64,000 bases of DNA from Deinococcus sp. JMULE3 (GTDB lineage Bacteria; Deinococcota; Deinococci; Deinococcales; Deinococcaceae): positions 2,549,501-2,613,500 of the forward strand of contig NZ_SGWE01000004.1 in assembly GCF_013337115.1 (NCBI RefSeq), given 5' to 3'. Shown here one piece after another: positions 1 to 9,229 of this stretch (the stretch's first letter is position 1; each line of letters begins with the position of its first letter). The position numbers and the translations under genes are program-made. The notes under the pieces are model-generated. The model was not told the origin of the DNA, made no database searches, and worked only from the letters and a program-made list of their open reading frames with translations.

Positions 1-434
1 ACCGGGTCGCGGCTCTGGACGTCGTACAGGAACACCACCGCGCCCGACCCGCGCGGCATGAACGCCCGGCGGCGCACCCGCACGCCCGCGAACAGCTGCT
101 CCCGCTCGGGCAGCAGGTCGCTCAGCGACGCGCCGGTCAGCCAGCGCAGTCCCTCGCCCTCGAAGGTGTCCGGGGCGATCTCCAGGGCGTGCAGGGTCGT
201 CTCGCGCACCCCGTCCGGGCCGGGCACGCGCAGCACCTCCAGCGGCGAGACCAGATGCGTGCGCCGCTGCACCGGCGGCAGCTGGCTGGCCACCAGCCCC
301 GAGTAGCAGCGGGTCGGCACGCCCGACAGGCTGCTCAGGGCGAAGCCGCCCAGCCCGTCGGTCAGCAGGACTTCCAGGTCCGGGGTGCGGGCGGTCAGGG
401 AACCGAAGGGAAAGGTGACGGGCGCGGCGTCCAT
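1..434 (-). CDS. Glycogen-debranching enzyme (amylo-alpha-1,6-glucosidase family), N-terminal part, truncated by window edge
   Basis: The reverse strand encodes the N-terminus of a GDE-N-type debranching enzyme, about 144 residues before the window ends. The pattern LLTDGLGGFALSSLSGVPTR followed by YSGLVAS matches the family hallmark of a GGxA/S turn and SGVPTRRYHGL, with Cys in place of the second Arg. Family members remove alpha-1,6 branches from glycogen, which fits the glgC-like gene 32 kb away. I chose the ATG at 434 because a CATGCT -10 box lies 7 nt upstream; ATGs at 446 and 464 are in frame. It is divergent from infC. The catalytic domain is outside the window, so substrate is inferred from family. 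Confidence 0.72.
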   Translation of the reverse strand, partial: MDAAPVTFPFGSLTARTPDLEVLLTDGLGGFALSSLSGVPTRCYSGLVASQLPPVQRRTHLVSPLEVLRVPGPDGVRETTLHALEIAPDTFEGEGLRWLTGASLSDLLPEREQLFAGVRVRRRAFMPRGSGAVVFLYDVQSRDP

Positions 435-477
435 GCGCGCCAGCATGGCACGAAGGCGCCGCATGGAACGCGCGTGG

Positions 478-483
478 TAGACT
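478..483 (+). promoter_or_regulatory. Candidate -10 box of infC
   Basis: TAGACT matches the TANNNT box used throughout this window. No clear -35 is seen. It would give a leader of roughly 70 nt for infC, enough for a Shine-Dalgarno-led start. Confidence 0.4.
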
Positions 484-558
484 GAGGGGTACCGTCCGCC
501 CCGTGGGGTGGGCGCAGCCGCCCGGGAAGCCAGCGTGCCCCGGAGCGCGGCGGAGGTG

Positions 559-1185
<627 letters not shown>

Positions 1186-1200
1186 GCCCTGACCTGAAAG

Positions 1201-1232
1201 CGCCCGTCCCGGCTGGGGCGGGCGTTCCTGTT
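1201..1232 (+). terminator. Intrinsic terminator of infC
   Basis: A 10-bp GC stem (one G-U pair) with a 4-nt loop, CGCCCGTCCC/GGGGCGGGCG, is followed by TTCCTGTT. Confidence 0.75.
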
Positions 1233-1286
1233 GCCCGGGTGGTCCGCGTTTGTGGACGCGACCACCCTCCAGAATGCTTTAAATAG

Positions 1287-1292
1287 TAAACT
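1287..1292 (+). promoter_or_regulatory. -10 box of the glutaredoxin gene
   Basis: TAAACT in a locally AT-rich patch gives a leader of about 28 nt that carries the SD GGAGGAA at 1317-1323. Confidence 0.5.
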
Positions 1293-1327
1293 GAGGTTCG
1301 TGGGCGTCGCCCACCCGGAGGAACCCC

Positions 1328-1573
1328 ATGATCAAGATGTACACCACCACCTGGTGCCCCGACTGCCACGCCGCCAAACGCGCCCTGACCAGCAAGGGCC
1401 TCGCGTTCGAGGAAATCAACATCGAGCAGGACGACAGTGCCGCCCAGTACGTCATGAGCGTCAACGGCGGCAAACGCAGCGTGCCCACCCTCGTGCACGG
1501 CGACACCGCCGCCAGCCTCAGCGGCTTCCGCCCCCAGAAACTCGACGCGTTCCTCGCCCAGGCCGGACTGTAA
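1328..1573 (+). CDS. Glutaredoxin-like / mycoredoxin-like small thiol oxidoreductase
   Basis: This 81-residue thioredoxin-fold protein has the redox motif WCPDC at residues 9-13. It has the cis-Pro region RSVPTLVHGD and the C-terminal GF helix start of glutaredoxin-like proteins. It would act as a cytosolic dithiol reductase on mixed disulfides. Deinococcus makes bacillithiol rather than glutathione, so its partner is uncertain. The start is firm: SD GGAGGAA is 4-5 nt from ATG. It is convergent with the phosphoesterase gene across a long inverted repeat. Confidence 0.85.
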   Translation: MIKMYTTTWCPDCHAAKRALTSKGLAFEEINIEQDDSAAQYVMSVNGGKRSVPTLVHGDTAASLSGFRPQKLDAFLAQAGL

Positions 1574-1589
1574 GAGACGTCGAGCGTAG

Positions 1590-1636
1590 AAAGTTGATGG
1601 TTGATGGAGGTGTGTCCTCCATCAACCATCAACTTT
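1590..1636. terminator. Perfect 21-bp inverted repeat between convergent genes (bidirectional terminator)
   Basis: Arms 1590-1610 and 1616-1636 are fully complementary around the loop TGTGT. A T run follows on the plus strand and an A run precedes it, so it can terminate both ways. The arm holds an internal TTGATGG duplication. Confidence 0.75.
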
Positions 1637-1642
1637 TGACCT

Positions 1643-2680
1643 TCACCCCTTCTTGAGCCGTGCGGCTTCGCGGGCCGTGACCGTGCCGTCCGCCGCGACC
1701 GTGTATGCCGTGACGATCAGCTCGGTGGGCGTGAGGTCCAGGCGCAGGAAGCCCGGCTGACCGAAGGCCGCGAACGCCGCCGCACGCGAGCCCGCAGGGC
1801 TGCCCCCCACCTCGCCCGCCGCGCCGGACACCGCCGTCCACGTGCCCGGACACTCCGGCTGCGGCGCGAAGACCTCCAGCGCGTGTACGTGCCCGCTCAG
1901 GATCAGGTCCGCCGCGCCGCACACCGACCCGTACAGGTCCCGCACCGCGCCGCCCTTCTGGAACTCGAACGGGAACCGGTCATACGCCCCGGCGTTCCCG
2001 TGCTTCCCGTTACTGAACAGCGGGTGATGCCCCAGCACCAGCCGCCAGCGCGCCCCGCTGCCCCGCACCGCGCCCGACAGCCACGCCCGCTGCGCCTGAT
2101 CCCACGCCCCACCGGGCCGCTCTGAGGGCCGCAGGCCCGGCAGGTACGCCGCCAGTGGCGCGGTGTCCACCCCGAAGAACTCCGCCAGGGGCCCCACCGG
2201 CGCGCGGTAACTCCGGGCGGGCATCACCCACTGCGAGTTCACGCGCGAGTACGCCACCTGCACGTCCGCGCCACGCGCATCGGCCCCGTCGCCACCCACC
2301 AGCCACGACTCGTCATGGTTGCCCGGTACCACCAGAAACGGGACACCCAGCGGGCCGTACACGTCCGCGAACCGCTCCCGGAACAGCGGCGAATTCACGT
2401 CCTTCGGCCCAGCCGGATAGAAATTGTCGCCCAGCGCAACGCCCAGGTCACAACCCTCCCGCGCGCACACCTCCCGCATGGCCGCCGCCACGCGCCGCTG
2501 CACCTCGGTTCCCGTGCCCTGATCACCCATGACCAGCACCCGCAGCCGCTCCGTCGGCAGGGCGGGCAGTGACGCCCGAATGTCCGGGACGACGACCGGT
2601 TCCGTCAGGGCTGGCGCGCATGATCCCAGTGTGACCCCCAACAGCACCGCCAGGGCACCCCTCCACATCTTCGGCAACAT
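1643..2680 (-). CDS. Metallophosphoesterase lipoprotein (purple acid phosphatase-like)
   Basis: This 345-residue calcineurin-like phosphoesterase is anchored as a lipoprotein. The signal peptide ends in lipobox LGSC (Cys21). Metal-binding motifs occur in order: GDQG (52-55), GDNFY (84-88), GNHD (120-123), GHHP near 215 and GHVH near 265. The spacing resembles tartrate-resistant acid phosphatases, so it probably hydrolyses phosphomonoesters outside the inner membrane. The ATG at 2680 lies 6 nt from a CACATT box; the ATG for residue 5 is an alternative. The substrate cannot be inferred. Confidence 0.85.
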   Translation of the reverse strand: MLPKMWRGALAVLLGVTLGSCAPALTEPVVVPDIRASLPALPTERLRVLVMGDQGTGTEVQRRVAAAMREVCAREGCDLGVALGDNFYPAGPKDVNSPLFRERFADVYGPLGVPFLVVPGNHDESWLVGGDGADARGADVQVAYSRVNSQWVMPARSYRAPVGPLAEFFGVDTAPLAAYLPGLRPSERPGGAWDQAQRAWLSGAVRGSGARWRLVLGHHPLFSNGKHGNAGAYDRFPFEFQKGGAVRDLYGSVCGAADLILSGHVHALEVFAPQPECPGTWTAVSGAAGEVGGSPAGSRAAAFAAFGQPGFLRLDLTPTELIVTAYTVAADGTVTAREAARLKKG

Positions 2681-2697
2681 GGGCTCAATGTGCCGCT

Positions 2698-2703
2698 TAG
2701 ACT
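2698..2703 (+). promoter_or_regulatory. -10 box of first DUF805 gene
   Basis: TAGACT lies 29 nt before the ATG. The leader contains the SD AGGGGGA at 2723-2729. Confidence 0.5.
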
Positions 2704-2732
2704 GTTCTCACGCAATAACCCCAGGGGGAACC

Positions 2733-3176
2733 ATGAACGAATACCTGAACGTCATCCGCAACAACTACGCCAACTTCCAGGGCCGCGCCCGCCGCCGCGA
2801 ATACTGGATGTTCATGCTGATCAACGGCATCATCACCTTCGTGCTGGCTATCCCGCTCTTCGGCGTCGTGACGAGCCTGGGCATGCAGACCGACGCGGGC
2901 ACCGACCCCAGCGCCGCCCTGACCGGCACCACCCTGATCTTCGGCCTGATCTACACGATCTACGCCCTTGCCACCTTCGTTCCCAGTCTCGCCGTCACCG
3001 TCCGCCGCCTGCACGACGCGGGCTTCAGCGGCTGGCTGTACCTGCTGAGCTTCATCGGCCTGAGCATCGTCGTCCTCGTGCTGTGCGTGCTCGACAGCAA
3101 ACCCGGCAGCAACAAGTGGGGACCCAACCCCAAAGGCGTGACCGACGGCGCTCCCGCCCCCGCGCAGAACTGGTAA
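2733..3176 (+). CDS. DUF805 membrane protein (copy 1)
   Basis: This is a 147-residue inner-membrane protein of the DUF805 family. The conserved N-terminus FQGRARRREYWMF precedes the first membrane helix, VRRLHDAGFSGW lies mid-protein, and the tail is KPGSNKWGPNP. About four helices are visible. The family function is unknown; members are often duplicated. The start is set by the SD at 2723-2729. The next gene is a paralogue of the same layout, separated by a terminator and its own promoter, so the pair is a tandem duplication rather than one operon. Confidence 0.88.
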   Translation: MNEYLNVIRNNYANFQGRARRREYWMFMLINGIITFVLAIPLFGVVTSLGMQTDAGTDPSAALTGTTLIFGLIYTIYALATFVPSLAVTVRRLHDAGFSGWLYLLSFIGLSIVVLVLCVLDSKPGSNKWGPNPKGVTDGAPAPAQNW

Positions 3177-3188
3177 CCCACCCGCCGG

Positions 3189-3240
3189 GTGAACGCCCTG
3201 ACCTGCCGCAAGTGAGGCAGCGGGGCGTTCATCTTTTGTT
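3189..3240 (+). terminator. Terminator between the DUF805 copies
   Basis: GAACGCCC pairs with GGGCGTTC, with an inner CTGCC/GGCAG stem, followed by ATCTTTTGTTT. Confidence 0.75.
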
Positions 3241-3252
3241 TAATCTGATCTC

Positions 3253-3660
3253 ATGAACGAGGTCATTGAAGTCGTCACCAAAAAGTACGCGCAGTTCACC
3301 GGTCGCGCCCGCCGCCGCGAATACTGGATGTTCACGGTCGCCTACGGCATCGTCAACATCATCCTCACCGTGCTGGACAACGCACTTGGCCTGAGCACCG
3401 GCAACACCCTCAACGACGTCGGCGTGTTCTCCGGCCTGTTCGCCCTGGCGATGCTGATTCCGCACCTCGCGGTCAGCGTCCGTCGCCTGCACGACACGGG
3501 ACGCTCCGGCTGGTGGATCCTGCTTGGCCTGATTCCGTTCCTCGGCTGGATCGCCCTGATCATCTTCATGGCGACCGACGGACAAGCAGGAAGCAACAAG
3601 TGGGGACCGAACCCGAAGGCCCCTGCTGGACGCACGCCCGTTCCCGCGCAGAACTGGTAA
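3253..3660 (+). CDS. DUF805 membrane protein (copy 2)
   Basis: This 135-residue paralogue shares GRARRREYWMF, SVRRLHDTGRSGW, GSNKWGPNPK and the same VPAQNW end seen as APAQNW in copy 1. It has a shorter helix 1-2 loop. The ATG follows TAATCT by 6 nt with no SD, so a leaderless transcript is likely, unlike copy 1. Function is unknown. Confidence 0.88.
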   Translation: MNEVIEVVTKKYAQFTGRARRREYWMFTVAYGIVNIILTVLDNALGLSTGNTLNDVGVFSGLFALAMLIPHLAVSVRRLHDTGRSGWWILLGLIPFLGWIALIIFMATDGQAGSNKWGPNPKAPAGRTPVPAQNW

Positions 3661-3672
3661 CGCTGCATGACT

Positions 3673-3705
3673 GACCGCCCTGCCGTCCGGTGGGGCGGTC
3701 TTCTC
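3673..3705 (+). terminator. Terminator after DUF805 copy 2
   Basis: GACCGCCC (3673-3680) pairs with GGGCGGTC (3693-3700), followed by TTCTC. Confidence 0.7.
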
Positions 3706-3767
3706 ATGCCCGTGCATCTGCCAGTTGGCGCAGGCGCGCCGGGGGTCGGGCGGGCAGACTGGGGGGC

Positions 3768-4259
3768 GTGCCTCTCACTGTGCGACCGGTCACCCCGTCC
3801 GACTTTCCCCAGGTCCGGCCGATGCTGCTCGACATGGGTTTCGTGGAAGACGAAGCCGAACTGGCGGCGCGCTTCCCGGCGTTCTGCGTGCATCCGGAGT
3901 GGGTGGTGCTGGGCGCCTTCCGGGACGGGTTGCTGCTGGGGTACGCGGCGGCGCAGGACGACGGGCCGCACCTCCGCTCCGGGAACAGTCGCCGCACGGC
4001 GAAACTGCACGACCTGTACACGGCACCTGAGGCTCGGGGTCAGGGCGTGGGCCGGACGTTGATGCTTGGCATGGAGGCGTGGGCACAGTCGCGGGGCGCG
4101 CGCTACCTGTTCTGCTCCGCCAACCTGCGCGAGGCAACGCCCGCCTACGAGCGCATGGGGTACACGCCGGGCGCCGAGTTGCAGGAGGGCTACCGATTCT
4201 TCGAGGTGGACTTCAGTGAGCGAACGACCCGCCAGCCGCACCCGGAGCGGGGCTCGTGA
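3768..4259 (+). CDS. GNAT-family N-acetyltransferase
   Basis: This 163-residue acetyl-CoA-dependent acetyltransferase carries motif A as LHDLYTAPEARGQGVGRTLM (Q/RxxGxG/A loop) and the C-terminal NLREATPAYERMGY segment typical of small-molecule GNATs. The start is GTG 3768, 7 nt after CAGACT, giving a leaderless start; an upstream ATG at 3690 lies before this promoter and is rejected. The stop overlaps the next GNAT gene by GTGA, so the two are translationally coupled. The acceptor substrate is unknown. Confidence 0.82.
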   Translation: MPLTVRPVTPSDFPQVRPMLLDMGFVEDEAELAARFPAFCVHPEWVVLGAFRDGLLLGYAAAQDDGPHLRSGNSRRTAKLHDLYTAPEARGQGVGRTLMLGMEAWAQSRGARYLFCSANLREATPAYERMGYTPGAELQEGYRFFEVDFSERTTRQPHPERGS

Positions 4260-4807
4260 CCCTGACCCCGCACGTCACACCCCGCGCGGACCTGCCGCCG
4301 GAACTGGAGGCCGGGTTGCGGTCCCTGCTGATCGCGGCGTACCCGCAGTTCGCGGACTTCTGGGCGGGCACGTCGTACTGGGGCAGCGAACCCGAGTGGC
4401 ACCTGTGGCTGGCTGACCCGGCGGGCGTGCCAGCCGCGCAACTGGGCTGCGGGCGGCGCGTCGCGGAGGTCGGCGGGCGCGAGGTCACGCTGGTGGGCGT
4501 CGGTGGGGTCGCCACGCACCCCGCGTTCCAGCGCCGGGGCGTGGGCCTCCGCCTTCTGCGGGAGCTGCGTGCCTTCCTGCACACGCAGCCGGAGGTGGAC
4601 TTCGCGTTCCTGCAGTGCCGGGAGGAGGTCGTGCCGTTCTACGAGCGGAGCGGCTTCGTGCGCGTTCCGAACCCCGTGCACTACCTCGACCCGGACGAGG
4701 ACCGGTGGGTGACGGACCATGGTCCCACCATGATCCTGCCTGTGCAAGCGGGCCTGGGGGACTGGCCGGTAGGGGAGAGAGTGAATCTGCGCGGCATGCC
4801 GTGGTGA
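4256..4807 (+). CDS. GNAT-family N-acetyltransferase (NodA / AAC(2')-like)
   Basis: This is a 183-residue GNAT. VGGVATHPAFQRRGVGLRLL is the acetyl-CoA-binding motif, and FLQCREEVVPFYERSGFVRV is the C-terminal signature shared with NodA- and aminoglycoside 2'-acetyltransferase-like branches. The GTG start overlaps the previous GNAT stop by four bases, and no separate promoter is seen, so the pair forms a two-gene operon. A resistance role is possible from similarity only; the substrate is unproven. Confidence 0.8.
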   Translation: MTLTPHVTPRADLPPELEAGLRSLLIAAYPQFADFWAGTSYWGSEPEWHLWLADPAGVPAAQLGCGRRVAEVGGREVTLVGVGGVATHPAFQRRGVGLRLLRELRAFLHTQPEVDFAFLQCREEVVPFYERSGFVRVPNPVHYLDPDEDRWVTDHGPTMILPVQAGLGDWPVGERVNLRGMPW

Positions 4808-4822
4808 GTGGACAGGACCAGA

Positions 4823-5677
4823 TCAACTCCCAGCCGGGCGGCCAACCTGGGGGATAGTGCCGGACCTGAACCAGTCGATCAGCGCCTGCGGGTCGCTGGG
4901 CGTCAGGTAGTACTCCCGGTCGTGGTGGGTGAGGATCACGGCCTGATCCGGGCGTGCGGCGCCCGCTGCGGCCTGGATCTTCCCGCCGGTTCCGGCGCGG
5001 CTGATGAACGTGCCGGTGTAGTAACCGGGTGTGGCGGTGCCGAACAGCCGCGCGCCCAGGGGGGTGTGCGTTAGAGTGGCGCGGGTGTCGTGCCGGGGGA
5101 ATCGCAGGGTGGTCGCGGTGGTCCGGACGGTCAGGGTGTCACCGTCCAGCCGGTAGGTCAGGCGCGGCCGGGCAAGCAGGAGAACAGCGATGGGGACGAG
5201 TGGCAGCAGGAGCAGCAGTGTCCAGTCGGGCCTGGCCGGTCGGGCGGGCCGGAAGGTGGCGTTCTCTCCGGCCTGCCAGGCGCGTCGCAGCGCCTGCGGG
5301 TCGGCGGGCGTCAGAACGGTGGGTGGCCGGGTGGCGAACACCAGCGCCGCGCGTCCCTCGGAACCGTCGCTGAACACCTGGGCGCGACCGGCAAGCGTGC
5401 GAAACAGGCCGACGGTGTACCCCGGCAGGGCGCTGCCGATGATCTTGCCGCGCAGCGTCACGGCCCGCGACTGGACGGGCGTACCGGGCGGAATGACGAC
5501 CCGGGCGCCCAGCGACCGAGCCGTGAGGGTCCCGCCCTGCACGGAGTACACCGGCAGCTTCAACACGGGCGGGAGCAGCAGCAGGGCTGGCAGGATCAGC
5601 AGGGGAAGGAGCAGCAGCAGGCGCGCGGCGGGCCACCAGCGCGGCATTTCCTCGACCCGAACGGGGAGCGGTGTCAT
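4823..5677 (-). CDS. Membrane protein with duplicated bacterial PH-like domain
   Basis: This 284-residue protein has two halves of similar plan: a hydrophobic segment (near 14-38 and 163-180) followed by a beta-rich module. Each module ends in a shared pattern: GSALPGYTVGLFRT...LTPADPQALRRAW in the first and GTATPGYYTGTFIS...LTPSDPQALIDWF in the second. This resembles bacterial PH-like domains placed after membrane helices. Function is unknown. The ATG at 5677 is preferred over the one at 5746, because the longer start would add a charged stretch and collide with the thrS leader promoter on the other strand. Confidence 0.6.
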   Translation of the reverse strand: MTPLPVRVEEMPRWWPAARLLLLLPLLILPALLLLPPVLKLPVYSVQGGTLTARSLGARVVIPPGTPVQSRAVTLRGKIIGSALPGYTVGLFRTLAGRAQVFSDGSEGRAALVFATRPPTVLTPADPQALRRAWQAGENATFRPARPARPDWTLLLLLPLVPIAVLLLARPRLTYRLDGDTLTVRTTATTLRFPRHDTRATLTHTPLGARLFGTATPGYYTGTFISRAGTGGKIQAAAGAARPDQAVILTHHDREYYLTPSDPQALIDWFRSGTIPQVGRPAGS

Positions 5678-5732
5678 GCTGTTCAGTACGCGCCGCGCGA
5701 GGCTTCGGTTGCCGCTGCGTGCTCCTGGGCGG

Positions 5733-5738
5733 TATCCT
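5733..5738 (+). promoter_or_regulatory. -10 box of the thrS leader transcript
   Basis: TATCCT lies 6 nt before the ATG of the 32-codon leader ORF, the spacing of a leaderless start. Confidence 0.5.
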
Positions 5739-5744
5739 GCCTGC

Positions 5745-5843
5745 ATGAAGCCTCTCGCCCGTCACTCCGGTCTGGTGATGCGTGGCGCAGGGCTGAACCG
5801 AATGCCTGCACCCGGTCTGATCACGCGAACTCTGAGCGCCTGA
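5745..5843 (+). CDS. Leader ORF upstream of thrS (32 codons)
   Basis: This ORF has a leaderless-type start and ends at TGA 5841-5843, inside the left arm of the hairpin at 5834-5870. Its last codons include ACG CGA ACT (Thr-Arg-Thr). A ribosome at the stop would cover the hairpin arm. Third-position GC is lower than in normal genes, so it may act as a translated leader rather than encode a functional peptide. Similarity cannot be checked here. Confidence 0.4.
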   Translation: MKPLARHSGLVMRGAGLNRMPAPGLITRTLSA

Positions 5844-5870
5844 GAACCCCTTCAAGGTTTTCAGGCGTTC
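5834..5870 (+). promoter_or_regulatory. Leader hairpin of thrS, possible attenuator
   Basis: A 15-bp stem (5834-5848 with 5856-5870, two G-U pairs) has the loop CCTTCAA. The right arm AGGCGTTC (5863-5870) can instead pair with GAACGCCT at 5907-5914. No plus-strand gene ends upstream, so it is not an upstream terminator. It lacks a good U-tract. Confidence 0.5.
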
Positions 5871-5945
5871 TGCTGGAACGGTGGCCAGACCGGGTTTCTC
5901 ATGGCTGAACGCCTAGGCGCGCTCAGCCCGCACACAGAGGTCGAC

Positions 5946-7895
<1,950 letters not shown>

Positions 7896-7943
7896 ACACC
7901 CGCCGCACTCCGGGCTGTCCTGGGGTCCGGCCAACAGCGTGAA

Positions 7944-7978
7944 GAAGCCAGGGGGGTCATCCCCTGGCTTCTCGCGTT
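7944..7978 (+). terminator. Terminator of thrS
   Basis: GAAGCCAGGGG (7944-7954) pairs perfectly with CCCCTGGCTTC (7961-7971). Confidence 0.7.
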
Positions 7979-8070
7979 GCGTGGCACTGTCGTCTCTTGG
8001 CACTGTCGTCGCGTGCGGTGGGGTTGTTCGGGGGGTGGACCGGGGTGGTGGGGCGTGTCACGCTGGGTGG

Positions 8071-8511
8071 ATGACCATGCCGTCCAGTCGGGTGTACCTG
8101 TCGGTTCTGCTGATCGATGACAGTCCGGAGGATCAGGAACTGGTCCGTGAGGCGGTCATGGTCCAGGCGCGGCCGGTGCAGGTCGAGATCGTGTCCAGTG
8201 GTCAGGAGGGGCTGGCGCGGTTGCGGGCACGTGCGGCGCAGGCCGAGTTGCCGGACGTGGTGCTGCTGGACATCCAGATGCCGGGCATGAACGGTTTCGA
8301 GGTGCTGCGGGCGATCCGCGAGGACCCGGCGCTGGCACGGATGCCGGTGGTGTTCCTGACGACGTCCGGCGCGCCGGAGGACCGGCAGCGCGGTCTGGAA
8401 CTGCACATGAGTGCGTACCTCGTGAAGGCCATGGATTTTCAGGGATTTGAGCGGCAGGTGACGGAACTGGTGCAGTACTGGCTGGACGTGAAGGTTCGCG
8501 CGCTGAACTGA
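8071..8511 (+). CDS. Single-domain response regulator (CheY/Rcp1-like), copy 1
   Basis: This 146-residue receiver domain has the acidic pair LLIDDSPED, the phosphoacceptor in VVLLDIQMPGMNG, the switch Thr in VVFLTTSG and Lys in AYLVKAMDF. It has no output domain. The FEVL and QxGLELHMSAYLVKAxxF pattern suits Rcp1-type regulators that partner with bacteriophytochrome-like kinases, but no kinase is nearby. A near-identical promoter patch, CACGCTG, precedes both this gene and the paralogue at 8737. The stop codon runs directly into the 134-bp element. Confidence 0.88.
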   Translation: MTMPSSRVYLSVLLIDDSPEDQELVREAVMVQARPVQVEIVSSGQEGLARLRARAAQAELPDVVLLDIQMPGMNGFEVLRAIREDPALARMPVVFLTTSGAPEDRQRGLELHMSAYLVKAMDFQGFERQVTELVQYWLDVKVRALN

Positions 8512-8644
8512 TACGGACTTGGGTTGAAAGGTTTGCAAAATCTTTCAACCCGAGCGGAGCGAGCAGGAGAGAACCGGGTTCCGGGCGTGGAGTTGGCAAC
8601 CCGGTGTCGTTCCGGGTTGTCAACGAAACAAACGGAATCCGTAT
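8511..8644. repeat. 134-bp dispersed palindromic element, copy 1
   Basis: The ends are inverted: ATACGGA and TCCGTAT. Inside is a perfect GGGTTGAAAG/CTTTCAACCC hairpin, then competing CAACCCGG/CCGGGTTG and ACCGGGTT/AACCCGGT stems. It abuts the TGA of the receiver gene, reading TGATACGGA. A second copy of the same length is at 60273-60406. It has no coding capacity and probably ends the upstream transcript. Confidence 0.85.
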
Positions 8645-8736
8645 GATCCGGACGCCTGCGGGGCTGACGTCGCGGGACCGGTGAAGTGTCAGGGGGGGTA
8701 CGGTCCGTTCGGGTTCCGCCCGGCACGCTGAACGCC

Positions 8737-9195
8737 ATGAGGCCTGAAGTGGACTGGACGTCCGGGAGGCTGTGCGTGCTGCTCGTGGATGACAACGTCG
8801 CCGACTGCGAACTCGTGCAGGAGGCGGTGGCCGCGCAGGGGCGACCGGTGTCGGTGCTGGCGGTGCATGACGGCCGGACGGCGCTGCAGTGGCTGGATGA
8901 ACAGGCGGACCGCTGCGCGCTGCCGGACGTGCTGCTGCTGGATATCCGCATGCCGGGCATGGGTGGGCTGGAGGTGCTGCGGGCCGTGCGGGACAGCGCG
9001 GCGCTGTATCGCCTGCCGGTCGTGATGCTCAGCACGTCCGCCGATGAACGTGATGTACGGCAGGCCTACGACCTGATGACGACGGGCTACCTGGTCAAGG
9101 CGAAGGCGTTCGGTGAGTTCGCGGACCAGATGGGTCGTTTCGTGCGGCACTGGTCGGATGTGAAGTTCCCGGTGTCACGGGGGTACGGCGCCTGA
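8737..9195 (+). CDS. Single-domain response regulator (CheY/Rcp1-like), copy 2
   Basis: This 152-residue receiver domain has LLVDDNVADCE, phosphoacceptor Asp in VLLLDIRMPGMGG, VVMLSTSADE and Lys in GYLVKAKAF. It is a paralogue of the preceding gene and has no output domain. ATG 8737 follows CACGCT by 7 nt; the ORF opens further upstream, but that part lacks family similarity. The two regulators have separate promoters and the 134-bp element lies between them. No histidine kinase is adjacent, so partners are elsewhere. Confidence 0.86.
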   Translation: MRPEVDWTSGRLCVLLVDDNVADCELVQEAVAAQGRPVSVLAVHDGRTALQWLDEQADRCALPDVLLLDIRMPGMGGLEVLRAVRDSAALYRLPVVMLSTSADERDVRQAYDLMTTGYLVKAKAFGEFADQMGRFVRHWSDVKFPVSRGYGA

Positions 9196-9229
9196 TCCGC
9201 GTCACGGCGCGGTGCGGGTGGGGTGGGGT

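Noticed and set aside
5871..5905. T-box-like GGTGG...ACC sequence before thrS
   Set aside because: The invariant TGGNACC bulge is interrupted, the leader is too short for stem I and no specifier loop is visible.
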